The position numbers were made by a program, and so were the translations under genes. The notes under the pieces are model-generated. The model worked only from the letters and a program-made list of their open reading frames with translations. It did no database searches and was not told the DNA's origin. Of a DNA stretch of 64,000 nucleotides, positions 51,931 to 60,843 are shown in pieces. The stretch's first letter is position 1. Each line of letters begins with the position of its first letter. This DNA is from Novosphingobium kaempferiae (GTDB lineage: Bacteria; Pseudomonadota; Alphaproteobacteria; Sphingomonadales; Sphingomonadaceae). The stretch spans positions 3,286,001 to 3,350,000 of the forward strand of contig NZ_CP089301.1 in assembly GCF_021227995.1 (NCBI RefSeq), in the 5' to 3' direction.

Positions 51931-51972
51931 CGGCGCCCGGTCACTTCTCCTCCGACCGGGCGCCCGTTTTTT
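51931..51972 (+). terminator. Rho-independent terminator after the TonB-dependent receptor
   Basis: GGCGCCCGGTC (51932-51942) pairs with GACCGGGCGCC, with a 13-base loop, followed by CGTTTTTT. This would end or reduce transcription before the transporter, murQ and gntR genes. Confidence 0.85.
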
Positions 51973-52012
51973 CGGGTCGGGATTGAAATGCACGAAATTT
52001 CGATTGCCATAT

Positions 52013-52095
52013 CTTCGTCATTGCGAGCGCAGCGAAGCAATCCGGCGCGGCCTGAGATTGTACAGGATTGCTTCGCTGCGCTCGCAATGACGAAG
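52013..52095. repeat. Palindromic repeat, GTCATTGCGAGCGCAGCGAA type (copy 1)
   Basis: Arms CTTCGTCATTGCGAGCGCAG... (52013-52043) and the complement (52065-52095) are perfect over 31 bases, with a 21-base spacer. The same arms occur at 60594-60676. It is a sphingomonad-type mobile palindrome. Confidence 0.85.
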
Positions 52096-52154
52096 GAAGA
52101 TAGGAGGGCGCGCGTTTGCACGCTCCCCGTTAAAGACGACTGGAGACTATCGCG

Positions 52155-53720
52155 ATGACGCTGCCATTTTCCATGGCGGACTGGCTGGTGATCGCCGCCT
52201 ACCTCCTTCTGCTCGTCGCGGGCGGGTGGATATTCACGCCGCGCAAGACCGCCTCGGCGCATGACTACTTTCTGGCGGGCGGCAACGTGCCCGCATGGCT
52301 GGCGGCGATCTCGGTGCTTTCGGCCACGCAGTCCGCCGCGACATTCCTCGGCGGGCCGGACTACGGCTACCACGGCGACCTCACGTACCTCTCCGGCAAC
52401 ATCGGCGGCCTGATCGGCGCGATCTTCGTCGCGCATGTGATGATCCCGCGCTTCTACGCGATCAAGGCGACGACAGCCTACGAACTGCTCACCATGCGCT
52501 TCAGCGAGAAGGCGACGCGGTGGGCGGGCGGCATGTTCCTGATCGGCCGCGTCTTCGCGGGCGGCGCGCGTGTGTACCTTGCGGCGATTGCGCTGGCGAT
52601 GGTCATCACCGGCACCGTCGAGGCGCAGGGGATCATGATCGCGGCCGCGCTGCTGATCGTCGCGAGCGTGCTGTTCACCTTCGTCGGCGGTCTCAAGTCG
52701 GTGCTGTGGAACGACCTCATCCAGTTCGTCGTCTACCTCGGCTCGGCGATCGCGGTCGTCGTGTTCCTGCGGATGTCGATCCCTTCCTCGACCGGGGAGA
52801 TCATCCACGGGCTGATGAACACGCCCGAGGGCGTCAACAAGCTCAAGCTGTTCGACTTCTCGATGGACCCGTCGCGTCCGTTCTCGATGCTGGCGATCAT
52901 CCTCGGCCTGTCGCTGCTCTACATCGCCAACTCGGGGATGGACCAGGACACCACGCAGCGCCTGCTGGCCTGCAAGGACGCGAAGACCGGGGCGAAGGGG
53001 CTCTATCTCTCGGTGCTGGCGACGGTGCCGGTGGTGGGCATGTTCATCGTCATCGGCCTGCTGCTCTACGTCTTCTACGACAGGCCGGACCTGATGGGCG
53101 GCGTGACCGCCACCGCGGGCAGTCAGTTCGGCGGCGAGAAGATCAGCATCTTCATGCACTACATCCTCACCCAGCTTCCGGGCGGCCTGCGCGGCCTCGT
53201 CACCATCGGCATCTGCGCCGCCGCGGTGGCGACGACGAACTCGGCGCTCAATGCCATGTCCTCGGTGCTGGTGCAGGACTTCTACCGTCCGTGGCGCGAG
53301 AAGCGCGGCAATCCGCCCGAGCATCACTACGTTTCGGCGGGGCGTGCGGGGATGGGCGTGATCGGTTTCGCGATGTTCGTGATGGCGATCGTCTCGTTCT
53401 ACTGGCAGCGCTACACCGACATGGGCCTGCTGGAGTTCGCGCTGCAGGTGATGGTGTTCACCTATGCGGGCCTGCTCGGCGTCTACTTCACCGCGCTGTT
53501 CACCGGGCGCGGGACGACGGGCTCCGTCATCGCCTCGCTCATCGTCGGGTTCGTCACGGTCCTGTTGCTTCAGCCCGGTATCGCCCATGCCATCGGGATG
53601 CCGGAAGCACTGAGCGGCCTGTCGTTCCCGTTCCAGCTCTGCATTGCCACCGTGGTGGCCTTCGTGGTCTGCGTGGCGCCTGCCGGTTCCGGCAAGGCGA
53701 TCGTTCAGGCCGAACACTGA
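52155..53720 (+). CDS. Sodium:solute symporter (SSS family)
   Basis: This 521-residue protein has about 13 membrane helices. SSS motifs include DYFLAGGNVPAWLAAISVLS at about 38-57, ATQSAATFLGGPDYGY, FVGGLKSVLWNDLIQF and SALNAMSSVLVQDFYRPW. It should carry a sugar or sugar acid across the inner membrane with Na+. Placed between the TonB receptor and murQ, it is the best candidate for import of anhMurNAc, MurNAc or GlcNAc, replacing the PTS or AmpG used elsewhere. GGAGA lies eight bases before the ATG at 52155. Confidence 0.9.
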   Translation: MTLPFSMADWLVIAAYLLLLVAGGWIFTPRKTASAHDYFLAGGNVPAWLAAISVLSATQSAATFLGGPDYGYHGDLTYLSGNIGGLIGAIFVAHVMIPRFYAIKATTAYELLTMRFSEKATRWAGGMFLIGRVFAGGARVYLAAIALAMVITGTVEAQGIMIAAALLIVASVLFTFVGGLKSVLWNDLIQFVVYLGSAIAVVVFLRMSIPSSTGEIIHGLMNTPEGVNKLKLFDFSMDPSRPFSMLAIILGLSLLYIANSGMDQDTTQRLLACKDAKTGAKGLYLSVLATVPVVGMFIVIGLLLYVFYDRPDLMGGVTATAGSQFGGEKISIFMHYILTQLPGGLRGLVTIGICAAAVATTNSALNAMSSVLVQDFYRPWREKRGNPPEHHYVSAGRAGMGVIGFAMFVMAIVSFYWQRYTDMGLLEFALQVMVFTYAGLLGVYFTALFTGRGTTGSVIASLIVGFVTVLLLQPGIAHAIGMPEALSGLSFPFQLCIATVVAFVVCVAPAGSGKAIVQAEH

Positions 53721-53733
53721 TCCAAGGTACGTC

Positions 53734-54624
53734 ATGAAAACCGAAGCGCTCGATCCCCGTTACCGCGACCTCGACCTCTGGCCGACCGAACTGGCCGTCG
53801 AGGCCATGCTGGAGGGGCAGATGGCGGCGATCGCCGCGATCCAGTCGCAGACCCTCGCCATCGCCCGCGCCGCCGAAGCCGCTGCCGAGCGGCTGGGCGA
53901 CGAAGGTCGGCTGGTGTTCGTCGGAGCCGGAACCTCCGGCCGCCTCGCCGTGCAGGACGGGACCGAGCTCTACCCGACTTACGGCTGGCCGATGGAGCGC
54001 ATGGCGTTCCTGATGGCAGGCGGCCTCGATGCGCTGACCGAGGCGCAGGAAGGGGCCGAGGACGATGCCGAGGCGGGACGCGCGGAGATCGACGCGCTCC
54101 GTGTCGGCCCGAACGACGTCGTGATCGGCGTCGCCGCGAGCGGTCGCACGCCGTATACGCTTGCCGCCGTCGAACGTGCCGGTGAACTGGGCGCAGTGAC
54201 CATTTCGGTGGCGAACAATGTCGGCTCGGTGCTTCTAGGTGCCGCTCAGTACCCGCTGTGTGCAGTCACCGGCAGCGAGATCGTCGCCGGTTCCACCCGG
54301 ATGAAGGCGGGCACCGCGCAGAAGGCGATGCTCAATCTGCTGTCCACCGCGATCATGATCCGCCGCGGCCTAGTCCATGAAGGGCGCATGGTGGCGATGC
54401 GCATATCGAATGCGAAGCTCTTGCAACGCGGGCAGGGCATGGTTCAGGATATCGCCGGGGTGGATGCCGACACGGCAGCACACGCGCTCCAGGCGGCGGG
54501 GAACGAGATCCGGCTCGGCGTGATCGTCGCGCTCGGCAAGTCTGTCGCCGAAGGAGAGGCACTGCTGCGTGAAAACGGCGGGAATCTGCGCAATGCCCTC
54601 AAGGCGCTGGAAGGGCGAGACTGA
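53734..54624 (+). CDS. murQ: N-acetylmuramic acid 6-phosphate etherase
   Basis: This 296-residue SIS-domain protein has the MurQ motifs VFVGAGTSGRLAVQDGTELY (about 61-80, catalytic-type Glu78), TEAQEGAEDD (second acidic residue, Glu106/Glu109), GVAASGRTPYTLAAV and GSTRMKAGTAQKAMLNLLST. It splits the lactyl ether of MurNAc-6-P to GlcNAc-6-P and D-lactate. AAGG lies before the ATG at 53734, 13 bases after the transporter stop. Together with AnmK, NagA and the D-lactate dehydrogenase it forms the complete MurNAc branch. Confidence 0.95.
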   Translation: MKTEALDPRYRDLDLWPTELAVEAMLEGQMAAIAAIQSQTLAIARAAEAAAERLGDEGRLVFVGAGTSGRLAVQDGTELYPTYGWPMERMAFLMAGGLDALTEAQEGAEDDAEAGRAEIDALRVGPNDVVIGVAASGRTPYTLAAVERAGELGAVTISVANNVGSVLLGAAQYPLCAVTGSEIVAGSTRMKAGTAQKAMLNLLSTAIMIRRGLVHEGRMVAMRISNAKLLQRGQGMVQDIAGVDADTAAHALQAAGNEIRLGVIVALGKSVAEGEALLRENGGNLRNALKALEGRD

Positions 54625-54630
54625 CCGAAG

Positions 54631-55359
54631 ATGCGTGACATTGCCTGGACCCGGAACGACGAGGGAGGTCCGCTCTACCTGCAACTGGCGCGCAGCCTGC
54701 GTGACCACATCAGCAATGGCGGCATCGATCCGGGCGGTGCGCTACCGTCCGAGCGCGATCTCAGCGAGATGGCGGGAATGTCGCGCGTCACCGTGCGCAA
54801 GGGCATCGAGCAGCTGATCGACGAGGGCGTGCTCGTCCGCAAGCAGGGCTCGGGCACGTTCGTCGCACGGCGGATCGAGACGGCGGGCGGCAAGCTCAGC
54901 AGCTTTAGCGATGACACGCGTTCGCGCGGCGAGGCGCCGGGCGTGGTGTGGATCAACAAGACTTACGCCCAGCCCACCGAGGAGGAAGCGGCGGCGCTGG
55001 AAATCTCCGTGACCGCCCGCGTGGCCCGCCTGGGCCGCGTGCGGCTTGCCGGTGGCGAGCCGCTGGCGATCGAGCATGCGGTGATCCCGGCGCAGTTCCT
55101 GCCCGATCTCGATGCCCTCGGCGACTCGCTCTATCAGGCGCTCGACCGGCACGGTTTCCGCCCGACTTCTGGCACCCAGCGCGTGCGCGCCTCGCTGGCG
55201 ACTCCGACCGAGGCAGGCATCCTCAGCGTCAAGCAGAACTCCGAAGTCCTGCGCATAGAGCGCATCACCCGCATCCCCGATGGGCGCATCGTCGAATTCA
55301 CCCGCTCGGTCTATCGCGGCGATCGCTACGAGTTCGTGAGCGAACTCAAGGACATTTGA
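54631..55359 (+). CDS. GntR/HutC-family regulator, probable NagR-type repressor
   Basis: This 242-residue protein has a GntR winged helix-turn-helix (LYLQLARSLRDHISNGGIDP, LPSERDLSEMAGMSRVTVRK, GVLVRKQGSGTFVARR) in residues about 12-80 and a UTRA ligand domain at about 85-235 (ITRIPDGRIVEFTRSVYRGD). The HutC branch includes NagR/YvoA, which senses GlcN-6-P or GlcNAc-6-P. It is 6 bases after murQ, so it is the last gene of the plus arm. The four GGTAT sites around nagB-II, anmK and the receptor are its likely operators (inference). Confidence 0.9.
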   Translation: MRDIAWTRNDEGGPLYLQLARSLRDHISNGGIDPGGALPSERDLSEMAGMSRVTVRKGIEQLIDEGVLVRKQGSGTFVARRIETAGGKLSSFSDDTRSRGEAPGVVWINKTYAQPTEEEAAALEISVTARVARLGRVRLAGGEPLAIEHAVIPAQFLPDLDALGDSLYQALDRHGFRPTSGTQRVRASLATPTEAGILSVKQNSEVLRIERITRIPDGRIVEFTRSVYRGDRYEFVSELKDI

Positions 55360-55440
55360 TCCCTTTCGGCGAAGCTGACGCTTGTCGCTCGCATCGCGTA
55401 AGTTTACCGAATAAACACCATGTTCGGGTAAGCGCGGGGA

Positions 55441-57228
55441 ATGTCACGCGGGTTGATGCAATCGAATGTTAGTCCTTGGGGCGAAGCGGCCGCGACCGCC
55501 GTCGCCTACTTCGCCTGCGCCTCGGCTGCACTGGCATTGACCCGCTTCGACGGCGGTGTCGCGGTCGTGTGGCTGGCGGGCGCAGTCCTGTTCGCCAAGT
55601 TGTGCGCCACGCCTCGCCGCCGCTGGAGTGTCCTGCTTGTGGCCTGCATTCCGGCGGGCGTCGCGGCTTCGCTGCTGTTCGGGATTAGAGGCATTGCAGG
55701 ACTGGCCCTGCCGACGATCTGCATCGTCGAGGCCTATGTCGCCGCCTCGCTGGTAAAGCGGGCGTTTCCGCGCTTCGGCGGCCTGAAGTCGGTGCCCGAG
55801 GCGACGATATTCCTGCTGATCGCCGGTGTGGCCGTCCCCGTGTCGAGCGGACTGCTCGCGGCCGAATTCGTGCATCACGCTCGCGGCATTTCGTACTGGA
55901 GCGCCTGGCGTGACTGGTACGCCGGACATGCCCTCGGCTTTATCGCTTTCGGCCCGCCATTGCTGCTGTGTCTGCGCGGCGAGGCGCGCCGTTGGGCCGA
56001 ATCCGCGTCCCATCGGCGGCGGATGCAGGCGGTTGGGCTGTTGGGGCTGGTTTTCCTCGCGTCGCTGGTGACGTTCGGCCAGAATGAGATACCGCTCGTC
56101 ATCGTGCCGTTCCTGCCGATGATCGTCGCGACTTTCCGGCTTGGGCGGTTCGGCGCGGTATTCTCGATCGCCATTCTCGTGATCGTCGGCCTGAGCTGCT
56201 CGCTGCTGGGGCATGGACCGACGACGCTGCTGCAGGCCAGCATGGCCGTGAAGCTGCAGGTTCTGCAAATCTACTTCGCGACGATCGTGCTGATCCTGCT
56301 GCCGCTGGCTGCGGAACTGAAGTCACGTCGCCGCATGATCGACCGCCTTCACGCAGCCGAAGCGCTGCACCGGCTGGTGCTGGATCGGATGAGCGACGTC
56401 GTGCTGAGGGCCAATGTCGATGGCACGGTGCGCTATGCCTCGCCGTCGGCGCAGCAGGTCACCGGCTATCCGCCCGAAGAACTCACGGGTCGGGCGCTGT
56501 TCAATCTCATCGCGCCGGACGATCTGCCCGCCGTGGTCGAGGCGCGCCGCAAGGCTCTTGCAGAGCCGGACGCAGCGACCATCGTCGAGTATCGCGTCAA
56601 CCACAAGAACGGCACCTCGGTGTGGGTGGAGAGCCATTTCCGGGCCATGGTGGATGTCGATGGTCGTGTGACCGGCACCGTGAGCATCATCCGCGAAGTC
56701 ACGCAGCGGCGCCAGATGGTCGAGGATCTCACGCGTCAGGCGATGACCGATCCGCTGACGGGCGCCAGCAACCGGCGCGCTTTCGATGGTGCGCTCAGCG
56801 CGCTGCTGTTGTCCGATCCGCTCGAAGGGGTGCTCGGCTGCCTTGCCGTCTTCGACCTCGATCATTTCAAGCGCATCAACGACTTGCATGGTCACGCCAT
56901 GGGCGACGCCGTGCTCGTTCGCTTCGTGGAACTGCTGCGCGCGGCGGTGCGGGAAGGCGACCTCGTCGCGCGACTGGGGGGCGAGGAATTCGCCGTCCTG
57001 CTCACCGGCCTGACGACGGAGCAGGCGCGGGTGGTGTGCGAGCGCATCCGCATCCGCTTCGAGGGCACCGTGATCCGCGATGCTGTCGGCGGGATCATCC
57101 CAGTCACCGTCAGCGTCGGCATCTCCGCCATGCTGCCCGGACAGCAGGCGATCGACGTGCTGGGCGCAGCGGACGGGGCGATGTACCGGGCGAAGCAGGA
57201 AGGCCGCAACCGCTCCGCTGCGGCCTGA
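55441..57228 (+). CDS. MASE1-PAS-GGDEF diguanylate cyclase
   Basis: This 595-residue protein has an N-terminal MASE1-like membrane sensor of about eight helices (residues about 12-290), a PAS domain (about 300-415, DRMSDVVLRANVDGTVRYAS) and a C-terminal GGDEF domain (about 425-590, DPLTGASNRRAFDGAL). The active-site loop is GGEEF, an allowed form. An RxxD inhibitory site (REGD) lies five residues before it, so c-di-GMP feedback control is likely. No EAL domain is present. It synthesises c-di-GMP at the inner membrane. It is a single gene between the sugar cluster and tonB. Confidence 0.93.
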   Translation: MSRGLMQSNVSPWGEAAATAVAYFACASAALALTRFDGGVAVVWLAGAVLFAKLCATPRRRWSVLLVACIPAGVAASLLFGIRGIAGLALPTICIVEAYVAASLVKRAFPRFGGLKSVPEATIFLLIAGVAVPVSSGLLAAEFVHHARGISYWSAWRDWYAGHALGFIAFGPPLLLCLRGEARRWAESASHRRRMQAVGLLGLVFLASLVTFGQNEIPLVIVPFLPMIVATFRLGRFGAVFSIAILVIVGLSCSLLGHGPTTLLQASMAVKLQVLQIYFATIVLILLPLAAELKSRRRMIDRLHAAEALHRLVLDRMSDVVLRANVDGTVRYASPSAQQVTGYPPEELTGRALFNLIAPDDLPAVVEARRKALAEPDAATIVEYRVNHKNGTSVWVESHFRAMVDVDGRVTGTVSIIREVTQRRQMVEDLTRQAMTDPLTGASNRRAFDGALSALLLSDPLEGVLGCLAVFDLDHFKRINDLHGHAMGDAVLVRFVELLRAAVREGDLVARLGGEEFAVLLTGLTTEQARVVCERIRIRFEGTVIRDAVGGIIPVTVSVGISAMLPGQQAIDVLGAADGAMYRAKQEGRNRSAAA

Positions 57229-57230
57229 TC

Positions 57231-57959
57231 TCAGAAGTAGAATTCCACCGGTACGACCAGTTCGATCCTCTCTCCTGCGATGCTTTCGGGTGGTGCAGGG
57301 AGCGGGGAGGTGCGCTTTGGAAGGGCCAGAGCCTCCCGGTCAAGCGGCGCAAAACCTGAGGATTTCTCAAGCGAAACGCTGAGAACGGTGCCCTTCCGGT
57401 CGAGCACGAAGCGCACCATGACGGTGCCCTGTTGCCGTCTTGCGCGGGCGGAGGCGGGGTAGGTCTTGGCGGCGTTCAGGCGGCCGAGGACGCGGGCCTG
57501 CCAAGTGTCGGGGCCGGGTTCACCGCCGGAAGGCCGCGGTTTTGCGGCCGGGGGACGGGCCGTTGCCGCTGCCGGAGCCCGCTGGACCTCTACCTTTTGT
57601 GGCGGCGATGGCGCCGCGCTCTGGGCGAGCACCACGGACGGGACCGGCGGCGTCGGCAGTTGGGGTTGAGGTGGAGAGACCGCTTCCGAACTCTCGGTTT
57701 TCTGCGGGTTTTCGGGCTCCGGATCGTCCGGTGCCGGGTCTTCCTCTCTCGGCCGGTCGGCTACATCGAAGGCGGCGACGTGCGGTGCGGCGGGTGTACT
57801 GAACGGCACCGAGCGCCAACTGAGCAGCACCAGCAGCAGCCCGGGGAGGCAGAAGACGAGCACGGTGAGCGCCAGCGCGACACCACGCTGGCGCTCGGGC
57901 CGATAGCCGCCGGCACCTTCGGCCGCTTCCGCCTCTACACTGCCGGTCCGCATCAGCAT
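57231..57959 (-). CDS. TonB-like energy transducer
   Basis: This 242-residue protein has the TonB layout: a short cytoplasmic part, one membrane helix at about residues 27-46 (VALALTVLVFCLPGLLLVLL), a Pro-rich periplasmic linker (about 60-150) and the TonB C-terminal domain at about 160-240 (AARRQQGTVMVRFVLDRKGT-like text, then LEKSSGFAPLDREAL). It connects ExbB/ExbD energy to outer-membrane receptors. It follows the STN receptor by 17 bases on the minus strand, suggesting dedicated service. The ATG at 57959 or 57953 is the start; the long open frame before it is antisense-like noise in the receptor gene. Confidence 0.88.
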   Translation of the reverse strand: MLMRTGSVEAEAAEGAGGYRPERQRGVALALTVLVFCLPGLLLVLLSWRSVPFSTPAAPHVAAFDVADRPREEDPAPDDPEPENPQKTESSEAVSPPQPQLPTPPVPSVVLAQSAAPSPPQKVEVQRAPAAATARPPAAKPRPSGGEPGPDTWQARVLGRLNAAKTYPASARARRQQGTVMVRFVLDRKGTVLSVSLEKSSGFAPLDREALALPKRTSPLPAPPESIAGERIELVVPVEFYF

Positions 57960-57976
57960 GTTCGCCGCCCCGATGT

Positions 57977-60373
57977 TCAGAAGCGGGCGCGCAGCGTGCC
58001 GACGATGCGGCGCGGGGTGCCCGGGTAGAGGTTGTTGTCGCCCTGCACGCCCTCGACGAAGAAGGTGTCCGCGAGGTTCTCGGCGTTGACGGCGACTTCC
58101 CAGTGCTCGTCGATGGCGTAGCGGATCGAGGCGTCGAGCGTCTCGTATCCGGCGATGGTGAAGCGGTTGTCGAGATCGACCTGCCGCTTGCCGACCACGC
58201 GCACGCCGCCCGCCAGCGACAGGCCGGAGAGCGCGCCCGCCTTGAAGCTGTAGCTGGTCCAGAGGCGCCCGCTGAAGTCGGGCACGCCGTTGAGGCGGTT
58301 GCCGACGGCGAAGGTGTTGTCGCGCGTGATCTCGGCGTCGAGGTGGCTGACGTTGGCGATGAGGTTCCAGCCCGGCAGGATCTCGCCCGTCACGTCCAGC
58401 TCGACGCCGCGCACGCGCTGTTCGCCGGTCAGGATCGAGAAGTCCGGATTGTCGAGGTCTTCGGTCGCGACGTTCTGCTTGGTGATCTGGAATGCCGCCG
58501 CCGTGATCGAGAGGCGGTCCAGCAGGTCCAGCTTCACGCCCGCCTCGAACTGTTCGCCTTCCTCGGGATCGAGCGGCGTGCCGTCCACGAGTTGCCCCTG
58601 CTGCGGCTGGAAGCTCTGCGTGTAGCTGGCGTAGAGCGAGACCGAGGTCGTCGGCTGGTAGACCAGACCGGCGCGCAGCGTCAGGGCATCGTCCTTCGTC
58701 GGCGTCTCGGTGCCGTCGAGACGGTCCCAGGTGTAGGATTTCGCACGGTCGTAGCGCAGGCCTGCCAGCGCCTTCCACTTGTCGCCCAGTGCGATCTGGT
58801 CCTGCAGGTAGAAGCCCCAGTTGCTGACGTCGTAGTCGTAGATATTGTTGACCGACGCCACCGGCACCGGCGTCACCCCGAGCACCGGCGCCGTGGTGCT
58901 GACCGAGGCGATGTTGGCGCGGGCGGACCAGAACGCCATGTCGCCGTCCGAGCGCTCGACGCCCGCCATGATCCGGTGCTCGAACGGGCCGGTATAGGCG
59001 TCGATCAGCGCGTCGAAGCGCATGGAGAGATCGTTGGTGTCCTCGGTACGGTTGGTGATGCGGCGGCGGACGAGGCCGTTGGCATTGCCCTGCAGGTCGA
59101 CCGCGTTGTGGTCGGTGACGAGCGCGTCGGTGTAGCGGCCGGTGAAGCGCAGCATCAGCCACGGCATCACCTGGCGCTGCGCGGCAAGGCCGAGCACCAG
59201 CTTCTCCGCGCCGGTGGTGGACCACCGCTCGCCGTAATAGACCCGCGCATCATGGACGTAGTTGCCGTCCTCGTCGGCGATCAGGCCGCGATCGAACGGC
59301 ACTTTCTGGTCCACGTAGTCGGCGGTCAGGTCCACCTGCGTCAGCGTGTCCGGCTGCCAGCGCAGCGCGGCGGCGGCATAGGCGCGCTCGCTCTTGCGCG
59401 CGCCTTCGCGGAAGCCGCTGTCGGTCTGGATCGAACCCGTCGCGCGGGCGGTCAGCGTGCCCGAAGCGTTGAGCGGTCCGGAAACCGAAAGCTCGCCGCG
59501 ATAGAAATTGAAGCTGCCGCCCTGGAATGCGCCGTCGAAATGAAAGTCCTTGGTCGGCGCGCGGGTTACGACGTTGATGATGCCGCCGGGCTCGCTGAGG
59601 CCGACCATGACCGAGGATGGTCCCTTGAGCACTTCGACGCGCTCGACGTTGGCGAGATCGAAGAAGGCTTCCGGGCGATCCATCGCGCCGGTCAGCGGGA
59701 AGCCGTTGATCGCATAGCGCGGCGTGACGAAGCCGCGGATGTTGTACGTCTCGCCCCGGTTGCCGCCGGTGCCGTTGAGCTGCACGCTGGAGACGTTCTG
59801 GATCACGTCGGTCAGGCGCACGGCGGCCTGGTCCTCGATCACCGCGCGCGGGACGATCTGGATCGACTGCGGCACGTCGCGCAGCGGGGTGTCGGTGCGT
59901 GTGGCGGTGGCGCTCAGCGTCGCCCGGTAGCCGGGAACCGGGCCTGTCGCCGTCTCCACCGGAGCCCCGCGCGCGGCGCGGCCGCCCTGGCCCTGAACAC
60001 GCACCGGGCCGAGCTGCATGGCGCCGCTGCCGCCCACCTGCTGCCCGCGCACGAGCCGCACGGAGGCCGAGCCGGTCCGCTCCGCGCGGAGGCCGGTCCC
60101 GGCGAGCAGCCGCGCCAACGCCTCATCGGCGGAATAGCTGCCGGACAGCGCGGCGGAACTGCGCGCGGAGACGTCGCCGGGCTCGTAGCCGACCTGCACG
60201 CCCGACTGGCGCATCCATGCGACGAGCGCGCTTTCGAGCGACTGCGCGGGAATGTCGTAGCTGCGCGCCACCTGGTCCTGTGCGGCGGCGGCCTGAGGGA
60301 GCGCCGTCAGCATGGGGAGGACCGCAGCGCTGGCCAGCAGTGCCGTTGCAAGACGTGACGAAACCGTATTCAT
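57977..60373 (-). CDS. TonB-dependent siderophore receptor with STN signalling domain
   Basis: This 798-residue outer-membrane protein has a signal peptide, an N-terminal STN domain at about 35-105 (YDIPAQSLESALVAWMRQSG), a plug domain (DTPLRDVPQSIQIVPRAVIE, VLKGPSSVMVGLSEPGGIIN) and a barrel ending RRIVGTLRARF with a terminal Phe. The STN part lets it signal to a FecR/sigma pair, which lies just upstream on the same strand. The start at 60373 has GGGGG right before it. The ligand is probably a ferric siderophore. Confidence 0.93.
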   Translation of the reverse strand: MNTVSSRLATALLASAAVLPMLTALPQAAAAQDQVARSYDIPAQSLESALVAWMRQSGVQVGYEPGDVSARSSAALSGSYSADEALARLLAGTGLRAERTGSASVRLVRGQQVGGSGAMQLGPVRVQGQGGRAARGAPVETATGPVPGYRATLSATATRTDTPLRDVPQSIQIVPRAVIEDQAAVRLTDVIQNVSSVQLNGTGGNRGETYNIRGFVTPRYAINGFPLTGAMDRPEAFFDLANVERVEVLKGPSSVMVGLSEPGGIINVVTRAPTKDFHFDGAFQGGSFNFYRGELSVSGPLNASGTLTARATGSIQTDSGFREGARKSERAYAAAALRWQPDTLTQVDLTADYVDQKVPFDRGLIADEDGNYVHDARVYYGERWSTTGAEKLVLGLAAQRQVMPWLMLRFTGRYTDALVTDHNAVDLQGNANGLVRRRITNRTEDTNDLSMRFDALIDAYTGPFEHRIMAGVERSDGDMAFWSARANIASVSTTAPVLGVTPVPVASVNNIYDYDVSNWGFYLQDQIALGDKWKALAGLRYDRAKSYTWDRLDGTETPTKDDALTLRAGLVYQPTTSVSLYASYTQSFQPQQGQLVDGTPLDPEEGEQFEAGVKLDLLDRLSITAAAFQITKQNVATEDLDNPDFSILTGEQRVRGVELDVTGEILPGWNLIANVSHLDAEITRDNTFAVGNRLNGVPDFSGRLWTSYSFKAGALSGLSLAGGVRVVGKRQVDLDNRFTIAGYETLDASIRYAIDEHWEVAVNAENLADTFFVEGVQGDNNLYPGTPRRIVGTLRARF

Positions 60374-60593
60374 GAAACCCCCGAAATCACTGCCCATGCC
60401 CGCTGCTGCGGGCGATATTGCAAGCAATTCGCAATATCTTTTCATAGCAATGACGTTCGGGCCGATCGGGCACCCAAGTTTGGGGCTGGAAAAATTTGCG
60501 TGGCGGGCAAAAGCTTAGGGTGCGGGGATATCCGATTGCGTCACCGTTCCCCGAGGCCCGAAGGCAGTGAGTGGCAAACACCGCCCAAACTAC

Positions 60594-60676
60594 CCTTCGT
60601 CATTGCGAGCGCAGCGAAGCAATCCAGCGACACATCCCGCCCTTGGATTGCTTCGCTGCGCTCGCAATGACGAAGG
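60594..60676. repeat. Palindromic repeat, GTCATTGCGAGCGCAGCGAA type (copy 2)
   Basis: Arms CCTTCGTCATTGCGAGCGCA... (60594-60625) and the complement (60645-60676) match perfectly over about 32 bases, with a 19-base spacer. They equal the arms of the repeat at 52013-52095. Confidence 0.85.
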
Positions 60677-60730
60677 GGGAGGGCGCGCGAAGCCTCGTCA
60701 GGCCGCACTGTGATCTTTAAAAGCAACGTC

Positions 60731-60816
60731 GTCATCCCCGCGAAGGCGGGGAGCCATCTGATGTCCGTGCCACAGGCACCCTCGGGAGATGGGTTCCCGC
60801 CTTCGCGGGAATGACG
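60731..60816. repeat. Palindromic repeat, GTCATCCCCGCGAAGGCGGG type
   Basis: Left arm GTCATCCCCGCGAAGGCGGG... (60731-60760) and right arm ...CCCGCCTTCGCGGGAATGAC (to about 60814) form an imperfect hairpin. It belongs to a second widespread repeat type, placed tail to tail with copy 2 of the first type. Confidence 0.8.
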
Positions 60817-60843
60817 AGGCGTTCAGCAGAGCGCGACCACGCC

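Larger units (their letters stand above)
51911..52154. other. Intergenic region between receptor and SSS transporter
   Basis: It contains a terminator (51932-51972) and a palindromic repeat (52013-52095), listed separately. The remaining 50 bases include the GGAGA ribosome-binding site of the transporter gene. No clear promoter was recognised. Confidence 0.5.
60374..60843. other. Intergenic region between FecR and the STN receptor
   Basis: About 470 bases. It holds two palindromic repeats, 60594-60676 and 60731-60816, and the probable promoter of the STN receptor in the 60374-60560 part (including an AT-rich patch at about 60410-60450). This would be a target of the ECF sigma factor, but no consensus could be fixed by eye. 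Confidence 0.45.

Noticed and set aside
58103..60358. Long plus-strand frame opposite the STN receptor
   Set aside because: Same high-GC artefact; the receptor on the minus strand is certain.
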